This document shows positions 1-10,984 of a DNA stretch of 64,000 bases, piece after piece. Positions within the stretch are counted from its first letter, which is position 1. Each line of letters starts with the position of its first letter. The position numbers and the translations under genes were made by a program. Below the pieces are notes generated by a model, which saw only the letters and a list, made by a program, of their open reading frames with translations, had not been told where the DNA came from and did no database searches. The DNA comes from Dermatemys mawii. Lineage: Eukaryota > Chordata > Testudines > Dermatemydidae. The stretch covers positions 15,155,584-15,219,583 of the forward strand of contig ML677348.1 of NCBI GenBank assembly GCA_007922305.1. The letters are read 5' to 3'.

Positions 1-2586
1 GGAGTCTATACAGGAAGCATGAGCTCTACCTAAACCAAAATGGAACCAGACTGCTGGCATGTAAAATTAAAAAGGTCATAGAGGAAGTTTTAAACTATGG
101 GCTGGGGTAAAGCTGACAGGTACAAAGGAGCACACAGTTTGGAGAGACACATACCATAGTGGAGGCTGTATTAACAAGGATTCTCTATATCCCAGTAAAG
201 AGAAGACAGAATTTGTTTTTTCTCTGCTGTTCCTACCTGTACTTATCAAACAGTCATATGACAAAAAGTCCCATTCAATCACGTCACATGAAAGCAGACA
301 ACTAAAAAGTGACAAATTATATAAGTGCTTGTATACAAATGCTAGAAGTCTAAATACTAAGATGGGTAAACTTGAGTGCCTAGTATTAAGTTAGGACATT
401 GATAGAATAGGCATCACAGAAACTTGATGGAATGATGACAATCAATGGGACATGGTAAAACCATGGGGGAAAATATGTAGGAATTATAGAGTAGGTTGCA
501 CTGGTGGGGGTGTGACACTATATGTGAAAGAAAGCATACAGTCAAATATACTAAAAATCTTAAATAGATCAAGCTGTACCATAACATTTCTACGGATAGA
601 AATTCCACACTTGAAGAGTACAGAAGTAGGAATATACTACTGATATCCTGACCAGGATAGCAATGGTGAGTGTGAAATGCCTGGGAAGGCTAGAGAGGAT
701 CTGAAAATAGAGAACTCAATAATAATGGGTGATTTCAACTATCTCCATATTGACTGGGTACATGTCACCTCAGGAGGGGATGCAGAGAGAAAGTTTCTAG
801 ATAACAAATGACTGCTTCTTGGAGCAGCTAGTCCTGGAACCCACAAGGGGAGAGGCAATTCTTCATTTAGTGTTAAGTAGAGCACAGAGTCTGGTCCAAG
901 AAGGCGGATATAGCTGAACCAATCAGTAATAGCAACTGTCTCATAATTAAATTTAAACATTCTTGGGGGGGGGGGGCCGGGAAAATGAGGGAAAAATACC
1001 AAAGGAGACCAGCACAGTAATGTTTAATGTCAGAAAGGGGGACTGCCCCAAAATAAGAAAGCTAGTTGAAATAGAAATTAAAAGGTACAGTCACAAGAGT
1101 GAAATGCCTGCAAGCTGCATGGAATTTTGTTTAAAAAACACCATAAAAGAGGTTCAAACTAAATATACTCCCCAAATTTTTTTTTAAAAAAGACAAAAAA
1201 TGCCACCTTAGCTTAAGAAAAACAGGGTAAAAGTGGCAGTTAAAGGTAACAAAGCAACCTTTAAAAACTGAAAGTCAAATATTATCGGAGGAAAACAGAA
1301 AGGGCATAAACTCTGTCAAGTCAAGTGTAAAAGTATAATTAGGCAGGCCAAATAAGAATTTGAAGAACAACTAGCAAAAGACACAAAAACTAACAGTAAA
1401 TTTTTTAAGCATATCAGAAGCAGGAAGCCTGCCAAACAATCAGTGGGCCACTGGATGATCGAGGTGATAAAGCAGCACTCAGAAAAGACAAAACCATTGC
1501 AGAGAAGCTAAATGAATACTTTGCATCAGTCTTCACTGCAAAGGATGAGAGGGAGATTCCCACATCCGAGCCATTTGTTTCAGGCCACAAATCTGAGGAA
1601 CTGTCCCAGATTGAGGTGTCAATAAAGGAGGTTTTAGAACAAACTGATAAACTGAACACTAAAGTCTCCAGGACCAGGTGATATTCACCCAAGAGTTCTG
1701 AAGGAACTCAATTATAAAATTGCAGAACTATTTAGTGTAGTATGCAACCTATCACTTAAATCAGCTTCATTTGATATCAATGCTTAAAAAAAGGCTCTAG
1801 GGGCAATTCTGGCAATTACAGGCTGGTAAGCCTAAAATCAGTATCAGGTAAATTGGTTGAAACGATCGTGAAGAACAGAATTATCCAAAACATAGATGAA
1901 TATGATTTATTGGAGAAGAGTCAAGACAGCTTTCGTAAAGAGAAATGTGCCTTACCAATCTATTAGAATTCTTTGAGGGGAGTGAAACAAACATCGGGAT
2001 TAGGGTGATCCAGTGGTGATGGTGTACTTGGACTTTCAGAAAGCCTTTGACAGAGTACCTCACAAAAGGCTCTTGAGCAAACATCACAGTCATGAGATAA
2101 GAGGGAATATCCACTCATGGATCAGTAACTGGTAAAAGATATGAAACAAAAGGTAGGATAGGAATACACGGCCAGTTTTCAGAATGGAGAGAGGAACCAG
2201 CAGTATCCCCCAAGGAGCTACACCGGGACCAGTGCTGTTCAACATATTCATCAATGATTTGGAAAAAGGGGTAAACAGTGAGGTAGCAAAGTTTGCAGAT
2301 AATACAAAATCAGTCAAGATAGTTAAGTCCAATGAAGTCTGTGAAGAGTTACAAAAGTGGGAAACTGGGCAACGATGTGGCAGATAAAATTCAGTGTTAA
2401 TAAATGCAAAGTAATGTAGACTGGAAAACATAATCTCAACCATATATACAAAATGATGCAATCTAAATTAGCTGTTTCCACAACAACTCCAAGATTTCTT
2501 TCTTGAGTGATTAATTCTTGAAAATGTCCATTGGATGTGTAGCAGCAGTCAAAAAAAGCAAACCACATTAGGAAACCATTAGCTGT

Positions 2587-2735
2587 ATGCAGTGTTGTAG
2601 CACTGTCAGTCCCAGAATACTAGAGAGAAAAGATGAGTGAGTTAATATCAGAAGAGTTCTGTGTAACTCAAAAGCTTGTCTTTTGAGGTTGGTCCAATAA
2701 AAGATATTAACTCAACTACCTTGTCTCTCTAGGAA
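2587..2735. mobile_element. Foldback repeat nested in the CR1
   Basis: Two arms, 2620-2650 ('ctagagagaaaagatgagtg...') and 2700-2732 ('...cttgtctctctag'), are imperfect inverted repeats around a 50-base loop. The loop contains 'gaagagttctgtgtaactcaaaagcttgtc'. The piece interrupts CR1 homology. The same family, with 'cttttattggaccaacttctgtt', recurs near 43855-43925. It is a dispersed reptile palindromic repeat; I do not know its class. Confidence 0.65.
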
Positions 2736-2842
2736 CCATTAGGAAAGGGATAGAAGATAAGTCAGTAATCATAATGCCACTATATTAATCAATGGTACCG
2801 CCACACCTGGAATAGTGCATGCAGTTCTGGTCACCTCACATA

Positions 2843-2961
2843 GGTGCGGGAACTAGAACTGCTGGAGATGCGGCCACTTGAAGTAGTTTCCATCATATAC
2901 AGGGTTTACAGTTTGGTTCAATGGCTCTCAGCAGCCCCACTATACAAATTGTTCCAGCACC
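2843..2961. mobile_element. 119-bp MITE nested in the CR1
   Basis: The segment begins 'ggtgcgggaactag' and ends 'gttccagcacc', imperfect terminal inverted repeats of about 11 bp. It breaks the CR1 phrase 'gttctggtcacctca...' from its continuation '...ctctcaaaaaaatta', so it inserted after the CR1. There is no coding capacity. The superfamily was not determined because no unambiguous target duplication is visible. Confidence 0.6.
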
Positions 2962-3555
2962 CTGTTACCCTCTCTCAAAAAAATTAGTATTGAAAATGGA
3001 AAAGGTACAGAGAAAGGCAACAAAAATGATTGCGGGTACAGAAGAGTTTCCATATGAGGCGAGATTAAAAAGTGTTGAATGTTCAGCTTGGAAAAGAGAC
3101 GACTAAAGGGGGGAAATAATAGAGGTCTATAAAAATCATGAATGATGTGGAGGAAAAAAGCTTGTTATTTATCCCTTCAGATAACACAAGAACTAGAAGT
3201 CAACCAATTAAATGAAGAGGCAGCAGGTTTAAAATGAACAAAACAAAGTATTTCTTCACACAGTGCACAGTCAGCCTGTTGCCAGGGGATGTTGTGAAGG
3301 CCAAACCTATAACTGGGTTCAAAAAATAATTAGATAAGTTCATGGATTATAGGTTTACCAGTGGGTATTAGTCAAGGGATGCAACCCCATGCTCTGGGAA
3401 TCCCTAAGCCTTTGACTGCCAGATGCTGGGTCTAGATAACAGGGGATAGATTACTTGATAATTGCCCTTTTCATTTCCTTTGAAGTATCTGGCATTGGCT
3501 ACAGTCAGAAGACAGAATACTGGGCTAGATAGACCTTTGATCTGACCCAATAATC

Positions 3556-4230
3556 AGACATCCAGACTCTACTCTGTACACAGCTACTCCAAATTCCAGC
3601 CTCAGGAGATAAAAACTTGAATAGGAAGGAGCACTGATGATGACTAGTGGATCAGGCCCTACAGAAGGAATGGGGAAAGGAGAGAGCCAATGACTAAATC
3701 CTGCTGTATCAGTCCGGTAAGTACCTGCAATAGGCTGATGGGGAACATGGGGCTCATTTCTTATCTGATGGGTGTCCCCAGGCATTAGTGTATGTAAACA
3801 ATTGCTCTTGATAAGGTAATGTAATTTTACAATTAACAGATCTGAGGGCATACGTGGAATACAAACTTACATACGTAAGAATATTGTTCTGAGATTTTTT
3901 TTTCCATTTTGAACAAGGTTTTAAACAAACACATTAATCTCTTCTAGTCAAATTAAATAATTCAGCAGTGACCTCAGCATGAGTCTGAACACTACCGTTG
4001 TTAGTGGGAGAGAAGCCAAGGGTACATGTACAAAAGCAAAAAGTGCTCTGCAGACCATGTGATGAAGTCTAAGATAAGGCTATTTGTACGACTTCCTTTC
4101 ACGTTCCTTCTTTTCTCTCTTAAAACAAGAATTTTTAAAAAAATCCGATCATACAAAGTATAAATGGTAATAAATGCCATTTTTAGATATACATGCCCTA
4201 TACTGCTATTGACTAACATTATCATCAGAG
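3556..4230. other. No gene recognised
   Basis: AT-rich sequence between CR1 and a foldback repeat. No splice-flanked coding exon and no clear repeat was recognised. Confidence 0.5.
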
Positions 4231-4497
4231 GTGACAAAGAGTCCTGTGGCACCGTAAAGACTAACTAAAGTATTAGAGCAGAAGCTTTCGTGGCTAATAC
4301 CCACTTCGTCAGATGCATGCAGTGGAAGAATCCAGGGGCAGGTATAAATAGGTAGGCAAGAGCCAGGTTAAAGATAATAGGGTGGGTCCAATGAGGCAGA
4401 ACCAGCTGTATCTCTAATCAGGGAGGGTGAGGTATGGTGCCACAGGCCTCTTTGTCACTTCTGCAATTCCAGACTAACACGGCTACCCCTCTGATTC
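4231..4497. mobile_element. Foldback repeat ('actaacacggctaccc' family)
   Basis: The left arm 'gtgacaaagagtcctgtggc' (from 4231) is repeated in inverse orientation at about 4434-4458 ('tatggtgccacaggcctctttgtcac'). It is followed by the characteristic tail 'cagactaacacggctacccc' (4471-4490). A truncated copy of the right part lies at 50345-50418. It is a high-copy dispersed repeat of turtles and crocodilians; the interior is non-coding. Confidence 0.75.
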
Positions 4498-4994
4498 TAT
4501 TATCATCAGAACATCCTACTTCAGTGCTATTAGATTAGAGAATACTGCAGGCTGCTCAGCAGACTAAGCCATTTGTTCCTGTGCCTAGCTCTTCCATTAG
4601 GAAATACTCAGGCAGCCTCTCTGCTATAGTGTTGTAAAGTCAGAAATATGGTAATTCACAACTTAATTTAATTTAAACAATCCTTTAGGTCCTCATTTGT
4701 TTCAGACCTAAGCATCTCGTATTGAGCAACTTATACTGGGAGCGGGTGCCCATAGCACTGCCAGGTTAAAGTTCTAAAAGGCTTGAGTTGGACACGTTTC
4801 CAGCATTGATGGTCTGACCCGTTTTCCTATGTGGATGACTTAGTCCATGGGAAAAGCGTGTCTCAACTCTGATCATCAGAATCAGATCATGAGCTTTGCC
4901 CATTTGAGATCCGGTGTTACCACCAGTTCTGGTCTCACGGTCTCTGAATTTCAAGCTTTGTGGTGATAGCACATGCAACACGCGTGTAAAGAGG
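4498..4994. other. No gene recognised
   Basis: Nothing assignable. The 71-codon minus-strand frame here has no splice context or recognisable family. Confidence 0.45.
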
Positions 4995-5155
4995 TGCAGG
5001 TGGAGTCGACGGGGGAGTGGCAGCAGTCAACTCAGCGCCATGAAGACACTGTGGTAAGTTGACCTAAATACGTCAAATTCAGCTATGCTATTCACGTAGC
5101 TGAAGTTGCGTATCTTAGGTTGATCCCCTCCTGCCCCAGTGTAGACCAGGGCTTA
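4995..5155. mobile_element. Truncated MITE of the 'gtgtagaccagggctta' TIR family
   Basis: The right terminus 'gtgtagaccagggctta' (5139-5155) is the inverted form of the 'ggcctggtctacac' TIR seen elsewhere in this window. Internally there is a short palindrome, 'tattcacgtagctgaagttgcg' matched by 'gtcaaattcagct'. The left end is degraded. Non-coding. Confidence 0.6.
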
Positions 5156-6289
5156 GAGGAGAGGACTGCAGAGGACACAGAGCCATCATACGTTTGCTGT
5201 TTTGTGACCTGATCCAACTCCCAGTGAAGTCAGAGAAAAGGCATCTAGTAAGTTAAGGGAAGCTGCATCAGTTTGTCCAGTAGCAGCACAGAGCCCTGGC
5301 ATGGTAGAGCCCTGCATTCAGGAATGGATCTTGGGAATCTCAGACTCTGGGACAATTCCAGTAGTGCTCATCAAAGAAGTGGTGCAGCCAGCAGAACTTA
5401 TCCCTGGATAGAGGACTAGCACAAGGCTTATGCATCACTTATGACCCATTTACATCCAATTTTGAGGATTTTGGTGGGGAATAACCCTTGTGCTGATCTA
5501 CACAGGGTGGATTTCACTCACCAGGTATAATCTTGCTCTTGTTGAAGTCAATGGGAAAAGTTCCACTGGCCTTAAAGGAAACAGGACATGGCTACAAGCT
5601 ATTGTGTAGAGAGCCAAAGCCAGTTTTGTCTAATGCTGTCTACATACATATCTACAGTAAGAACTGTAAATCCATCCAGGACGCAGTGTAAGACTGTCTA
5701 TTGTACACCCAGCCGACTGACTCACAAGCAGCACGGGTACCAGGCTAGAAAAAGACTGCTGTCATCAGTCTTGGTTATCACTGAAACGGCTAAATACGTG
5801 CACAGAGTAGATAGTCTCAGAGGGCTGTCTAGACATACACTGTGCAGTGCTTTGAGATCACATATTGCTAGACACTGGGAAACAGTGAATCTATCGGACA
5901 GCAACTAAACCTCTACAAGAATCAAAGTGAAAAGAAACCATCTGCAAAGAAAATCTCCCCAAAATAAAGGGCTGTGTGTTTAAAGCAATACTATCTGTAC
6001 ATTTTTTACATATTACTGTTACAGCTAACACCTCAGATTACTGTTACAGCTAACACCTCAGATTACTGTAACTAAAAGAGATCATAGGGAAAGAGGTTTT
6101 TTTTCCCCCCTCAGAGGTTTTTCGAAATGTGTGCCTTTGACACCACTTTGTGTATATTCTGTTTCATTGCAGTCATTTCCCCCTGTTCTTTCTGCAGGTC
6201 TTTCACACAGCAGCAAAGGACAGAAAAACAATTTTTAAAATATGAAAATGTGGTAAAGTCACATACATTTAGGTCTAAAATAAGTACAA
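5156..6289. other. No gene recognised
   Basis: Contains a 25-bp tandem duplication (listed separately). The 106-codon frame at 5588-5908 has no family resemblance or exon signals and is treated as chance. Confidence 0.45.
6012..6070. repeat. 25-bp tandem duplication, 2.4 copies
   Basis: The unit 'attactgttacagctaacac' plus 'ctcag' occurs at 6012-6036 and 6037-6061 without mismatch, then a partial third copy at 6062-6070. Perfect identity suggests a recent replication-slippage event. Confidence 0.95.
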
Positions 6290-6476
6290 TGCTTTATCAT
6301 AACTAGCTCCTATCTAGTGTTTTTCATCAGTAGCTCTCAAAGAAAGCAGGAAATCAGTATCATTAGCTCCATTGTACAGATAGAAAATGGAGGCAGAAAG
6401 GTGAACTGATATCAGTGGCAGAACTAGGAACAGAATCCAGGACCCTGTGTGTGAGTCCAGCGCTGTATTCACTAGG
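6290..6476 (-). mobile_element. Ancient MIR/L3-type interspersed repeat fragment
   Basis: The plus strand reads '...tttttcatcagtagctctcaaag...' then 'ccattgtacagatagaaaatgga', 'agtggcagaactaggaacag' and 'gtattcactaggctac'. This is the antisense of the classical core and tail of amniote MIR/L3-type repeats. It is old and diverged. Assignment to MIR or to an L3/CR1 tail cannot be decided by eye. Confidence 0.55.
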
Positions 6477-7290
6477 CTACACTAAGTCCCCTAACAAGGT
6501 ACAGTTGAGAGGCATGCAAAAAAAAAGCTGAGGCGGTGAGGAAGACAGAAAAACCATTTTGAAAGGGAAAAAAAGGGAAACCAGGCAGATAGGATAGGAG
6601 GAAAAAAGCTGAAGAGAAGGAAAAAATACAAGGTAAGATGGAAGAATCTTGTTGCAGCAGATTAAGCATGATGATGAAGGAGGTCTGCAGCTGAAGGGAA
6701 TTCAATGACCCACACACTGAGTTTACTTTTAAGTGGCCTGTATTTTGAAGTCTGTGAATTTTAATTTCAGACTATCTACAGAGTTGAACACTAGGCCCCA
6801 CCCTCCTTTGTCATTTACAATTTCTAAATCCTGCCTAACATGTCTGAACACGGATACTCTTTAATCTAGCTTTAACTTGTTTATACTAACTGTGACTTGA
6901 GAGAAAGATTTTTGATAATGGTAATTCTAAACCTTGTCTTTTTGTCACATGGACATGCAAATGCTAGCAAAGCACTTGAGATGAAATCCTCGCCCTACTG
7001 AAAGCAACACGGGTTTTCCTACCGATTTCAATACGGTCAGGATTCTACCCCACAGATTTTACCCTTAAAGAATTCTCTCACTCATTCACCTTTGAATGAC
7101 ATGTAGTGTGATGAGAGAGATCTTCACTCCTTTCTCCCTAAGCACTGCAACCAGTCCTGAATCTCTTACCCATGACTCTCCAACTACTTCAGCTGTATGA
7201 TACTGCTAGTGACTCCCCATGCCCGCTGGAAAGGGAGTCAGCTGCTTCTATAGCAGCAGATCTCTTAGCTTGGACCCTGCAGAGCCTTTT
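6477..7290. other. No gene recognised
   Basis: Purine-rich stretch near 6520-6650, otherwise unremarkable. No supported gene. Confidence 0.45.
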
Positions 7291-7480
7291 ATAGAGTATG
7301 TCCATACCGCAACAAAAGAGCCAAGGTGTGGCTGCGCTGGCCCAAGTCAGCTGACTGGTGCTCGTGTGGTTTGAGGCTAAAAACAGCAATGGAGATGTAT
7401 GGGCTCAAGCTGAAATGCAAGCTTCGAAAATGCTTGAAGGGGGTGGGTCTCAGAGCCCGGGCTTCAACTTGAGCCTAAAC
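7291..7480. mobile_element. Degraded MITE of the 'gtacgtctacactgcaa' family
   Basis: 'gagtatgtccataccgcaac', then 'tggcccaagtcagctgactg' and 'gctcgtgtggtttgaggcta', follow the order seen in the better copies at 31465-31739 and 61022-61254. The right terminus is not recognisable. Confidence 0.5.
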
Positions 7481-8129
7481 AATGTTGTGGGGTTTTTATT
7501 GCAACATAAACACACAACTTTTAGGTGCTGGCATCTGTGAATGAGAAGGGGGCAGGTTCTTCCAATCTAGCAAAAACTCCACAAGATAGATAAGAAGGGT
7601 AAATTAACTTTCTAACCCAGATCCTTTCACCATGGAACCTTAAAGAGGGTGAGAGTCTCCAGGCAGCTTCAGGCTGGAGCAGCAGAGAGCTCTTGAGCCA
7701 GTATGGAGGCACTCAGCATTCAGAAAGACATCCCTGTGCCCTCAATGACATATGTGTAGGAGTCACAGCACCAATGAGGGCTTCCAGACTCAACCCTCTG
7801 TTATGTCCACTGGGATCAAATCTCCTCTCTCTGCACAAAGACTCTGGAGGAATTCTGGGCCTTTCAGATTTCTTTACATGGCATTCTGTTGAACCCTGTC
7901 ATTACTTAAAGTCTTTTCATCCACTTACTGCTGAGTCACACAAACAGGGCCCAACCCTGCAGCCCTTCCAAACCCCACTGTAATCAATGGTAGCTTCAGA
8001 GACAGAGCTTGCAGGATCAGGCCCATAGCAAGTATCAATTGTCTTCATCTGAGATGGATATTGCTCTGATCTTACAGTTTACTGTTGTTGTTGTGATGGG
8101 AGGAGCAAAGCAAGAGAATCACTATGGCC

Positions 8130-9552
8130 CCACAGTGAGGCAGAGTGGCCTCCGGTCACTACAGAGAGGGTTAACTCCCCCTGATGGGAGTAGCTAACCC
8201 CACCCCGCTCCCTTGCGGGAAGTGCAGAGGCAGGACAGGAACTGTACGAATAGGGCTCTGCAGCTAAGTTGGGGCCAGATCGTGGAAGGAGGAGAGCCGA
8301 GCCCTCAGCAGAATCCAGGACCAGCCGTGGGGAAGAAAGTCAACCCACTGCCCCAAGAGACAAAAGACCCTGAGAAAACACCAGAGTAAGGAGCGCCTGA
8401 CTATAAATCTGAGAGCCAGAGCCCAGCGGCGATGAAGCAGTGACAGAGCAGCACCAGCCAGTGAGAAGTAGCCCTGAGAAACAGGAGGTTGGTCCAGTGG
8501 CGCTGCCGGGATGTGAGACCGCAACCAAATGTTTCCCTGTGGAGGAATCACTCACTCCTGCTAGGGCCCTAGGCTGGGACCTGGTGGAGCAGATCCCCTT
8601 AATCGTTGACCCCAGTCCCGTATGCAGGGCTGGACGCATACTAACCTTTAGGCCACAAGGCTGAAGTCATAGACTGTTGCTGTTTGCAGCCCATCAGGAG
8701 GCTGAGGGCCATAGACTGTTTAAGTGCTTAGCCCATGCCCAGAGGGCAAGGCCCATAGATAACTACTCACCCTGGCCAGGAGAACAGGGCTACTAGCTCC
8801 TTGGGCTGTGCTGAACCCTCCTTCTGGAGACCTGAACTGCTTTTCGACCGACCTGCATGGGCACAGGTCAGACTACCTGACGAACATCTGGTAGGCATGC
8901 TGACTTCCCGATGTCACAAGAAGCAGGTGCCCTTGACCCCGAGAGGGAAGAACACTACAAATGGTGGAGAACTCAGGCATCATCCCATCTCTGAGTCAAG
9001 GGGATGAGCCAAGGGCTAATTAAAGACCACCCCACAGAAAGGGGACAGAAAGAGACCCCAACATGATGGATATGGAGAAGCTGGCTCATCCCCTTGACTC
9101 ACAGAAAGCCAGCAGTGGCTCCTTCAACGGCTGGGCAGTCAGCAGCAACAAGAGAGTTGGGGACCCAGCACCAAGAGCAGCAACAGCAGCAATGCCTGCA
9201 GCAGCTCCCTACCCTATTACTGACACCTCTTGCCCCAACCCTGGTGGAGAAGCAACTCAGACCAGCCCCACAGTGCCTGTATGCCTAGCGAAGATGCACC
9301 CCACCCTCCCCGACCAACAACAATCCAGAGGCCTTTCTTGTCATGTTCGTGTGGGCCACCCTTTTGGCTCCTAATGGTCCCAGCCCAAGCTGTGTACCTT
9401 GGACTTCTGGTGGCCAATGTCCAAGACCATGGGTGCCTGAAAAGCGATGCCTGGTGGCAAAGGCCCTATGATGTTATCCGTCAGATGGGTCTGGTCACCT
9501 ATGAGGTCAGGCAACCAGACAAGAAAAAGAAACAGCAAGTCTACGAAGTCTA
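8130..9552 (+). mobile_element. Ty3/gypsy (Gmr1-like) relic, 5' segment: probable LTR, leader, gag start, integrase end
   Basis: A probable LTR and leader occupy about 8135-8960; an inverted copy of part of it lies at 10985-11270. A degenerate gag-like start with a Gln-rich stretch begins near 9063 ('MMDMEKLAHP'; a neighbouring frame has 'HQEQQQQQCLQQL'). After an internal deletion, 9445-9552 reads 'AWWQRPYDVIRQMG..TYEVRQPDKKK.QQVYEV'. This matches the GPY/F module at the C-terminus of gypsy integrases (family form 'ARWQGPYEVI...YEVRQPGRRK...YHVNLLK'). The continuation resumes at 10551, after a CR1 insertion. No intact gene remains. LTR limits are inferred, because the second direct LTR is absent. 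Confidence 0.65.
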
Positions 9553-10550
9553 GTTGCCAGCCGGTATCAAGCAGAGTGCCTCAGAGATCGGTTTTGTTCA
9601 ACATCTTTACTAATGATCTGGATGATGGGATGAACTGCACCCTAAGCAAGTTCGCAGATGACACTAAGATGGGCGGAGAGGTAGATAAGATGGAAGACAG
9701 GGACAGGGTCCAGAATGACCTAGACAAATTGGAGGTTTGGGCCAAAATAAATCTGATCAGGTTCAACAAGGACAAGTGCAGAGTTCTGCACTTAGGAAGG
9801 AAGAATCCCATGCACAGCTACAGGCTGGGGACCAACTGGCTAAACAGCAGTTCTGCAGAAAAGGACCTGGGGATTACAGTGGACGAGAAGCTGGATATGA
9901 GTCAGCAGTTTGCCCTCATTGCCAAGACCACCAATGGCAGATTCCTACTAATCTAGTACAATGTTGCCAGCAGATTGAGGGAAGTGATTATTTCCCTCTA
10001 TTCGGCACTGGTGAGGCCACACTGGGAGTACTGCATCCAGTTTTGGACCCCACTACAGAAAGGATGTGGACAAACTGGAAAGAATCCAACGGAGGGCAAC
10101 AAAAATGATTAGGGGCCTGGGGTACATGACTTACGAGGAGAGGCTGAGAGAACTGGGGTTATTTAGTCTGCAGAAGAGAAGAGTGAGGGGGGGATTTGAC
10201 TGCATCCTTGATTTACCTGAAGTGGGATTCCAAAAAGGATGGAGCTAGGATGTTCTCGGTGGTGGCAGGCGACAGAACGAGAAGCAATGCTCTCAAGTTG
10301 CAGTGGAGGAGGTCTAGGCTGGATATTAGGAAACAGTATTTCACTAGGAAGGTGGTGGAAATAGGTTACTTTACACTGGAATAGGTTACTTAGGGAGGTG
10401 GTGGAAACTCCATTCTTAGAAGTTTTTAAGACCCAGCTTAACAAAGCCTTGGATGGGATGATTTAGTTGGTGCTGGTCCTCCTTTGAGCAGGGAGTTGGA
10501 CTAGATGACCGCCTCAGGTCTCTTCTAACCCTAATATTCTATGGTTCTAG
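9553..10550 (+). mobile_element. 5'-truncated CR1 LINE inserted in the gypsy relic
   Basis: Starts within the reverse transcriptase ('ccagccggtatcaa...'). It retains 'VLFNIFTNDLDDGMN' and an intact KFADDTK catalytic box (FADD codons at 9651-9662) in a frame open to 9956. After frameshifts come '[16 protein letters not shown]' and 'YEERLRELGLFSLQKRR' (10072-10185). The 3' end has the CR1 signature 'ggagttggactagatgaccg' and 'attctatggttcta' to 10550. The flanks rejoin the gypsy frame, so it is a late insertion. There is a small internal duplication of 'ggaataggttactt' around 10378. Confidence 0.92.
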
Positions 10551-10982
10551 GATATAAATCTCTTAAAGCCATGGCAGGACTGAGAGGCGCTGTTGGATTG
10601 CCAGGCTTAGGACCTCTGGCTCCCATCCAGACTGACTCCAGAGAGCCACAGATTGGGGACAACCTGACCCAAGAACAATAAAGGCAGGTCAGGAGTCTAC
10701 TAAAGGCATTCCCAAAATCTTCACAGCCTGCCCAGGATAGACCACCTTCATGCAACATACGATATTGGCCATGGCAGGGAAGATTGTCCAAGAGACCACT
10801 CAGCCCTTGCTGCAACGAACTCGGGAGATAGTGGAAAAGGGGTACAGACAACGCTGGACCTGGGGGCAGTTGAAAGGTCCCAAAGCAAGTGGCGCAGTCC
10901 CATCGTCCTCATTCCAAAACAGGACAGGATGCTTAGGTTTTGTACAGATTTTAGGAAGGTAAATGCCATATCCAAGTTTGAG
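10551..10982 (+). mobile_element. Ty3/gypsy (Gmr1-like) relic, 3' segment: integrase-RT linker and RT start
   Basis: After excising the CR1, the integrase GPY/F tail runs straight into 'LKAMAGL...', a linker with 'IGDNLTQEQ' (10652-10678). This is the conserved entry to gypsy reverse transcriptase. It ends with 'SKWRSPIVLIPKQD' and 'LRFCTDFRKVNAISKFE' (10884-10982), which match RT motif 1/2 of Ty3/gypsy elements with few changes. Homology stops abruptly at 10982, where an inverted LTR piece begins. Integrase upstream of RT is the Gmr1-like gene order. Confidence 0.8.
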
Positions 10983-10984
10983 TA

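Larger units (their letters stand above)
1..3555 (+). mobile_element. CR1 LINE, near full length but decayed (5' end outside window)
   Basis: A non-LTR retrotransposon of the CR1 clade. At 324-660 there are remnants of the apurinic endonuclease domain, with a 'YTNARSLN.KM.KLE' start and 'GGGVTLYVKES'. 'MGDFNY..IDW' follows at 726-760. The reverse transcriptase region is recognisable at 2184-2310 as 'SIPQGATPGPVLFNIFINDL' followed by KFADN: the second catalytic Asp of the FADD box (2292-2303) has become Asn. The C-terminal 'VQRKATKMI' motif is at 3006-3032. The 3' UTR ends with 'actgggctagatagacctttgatctgaccca', the typical end of one reptile CR1 subfamily. Many frameshifts and stops show it is dead. 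It is interrupted by a foldback repeat (about 2587-2735) and a small MITE (2843-2961). Sequence before base 300 also looks like CR1, so the element probably starts upstream of the window. Confidence 0.9.

Noticed and set aside
4231..4497. tRNA gene or tRNA-derived SINE
   Set aside because: The 'actaacacggctacccc' tail is suggestive, but there is no A-box/B-box pair with tRNA spacing. The inverted arms fit a foldback repeat better.
9447..9956. 169-codon frame with reverse transcriptase similarity treated as a host gene
   Set aside because: It is CR1 RT (KFADDTK box) fused by frame chance to upstream gypsy sequence; a transposon relic, not a gene.
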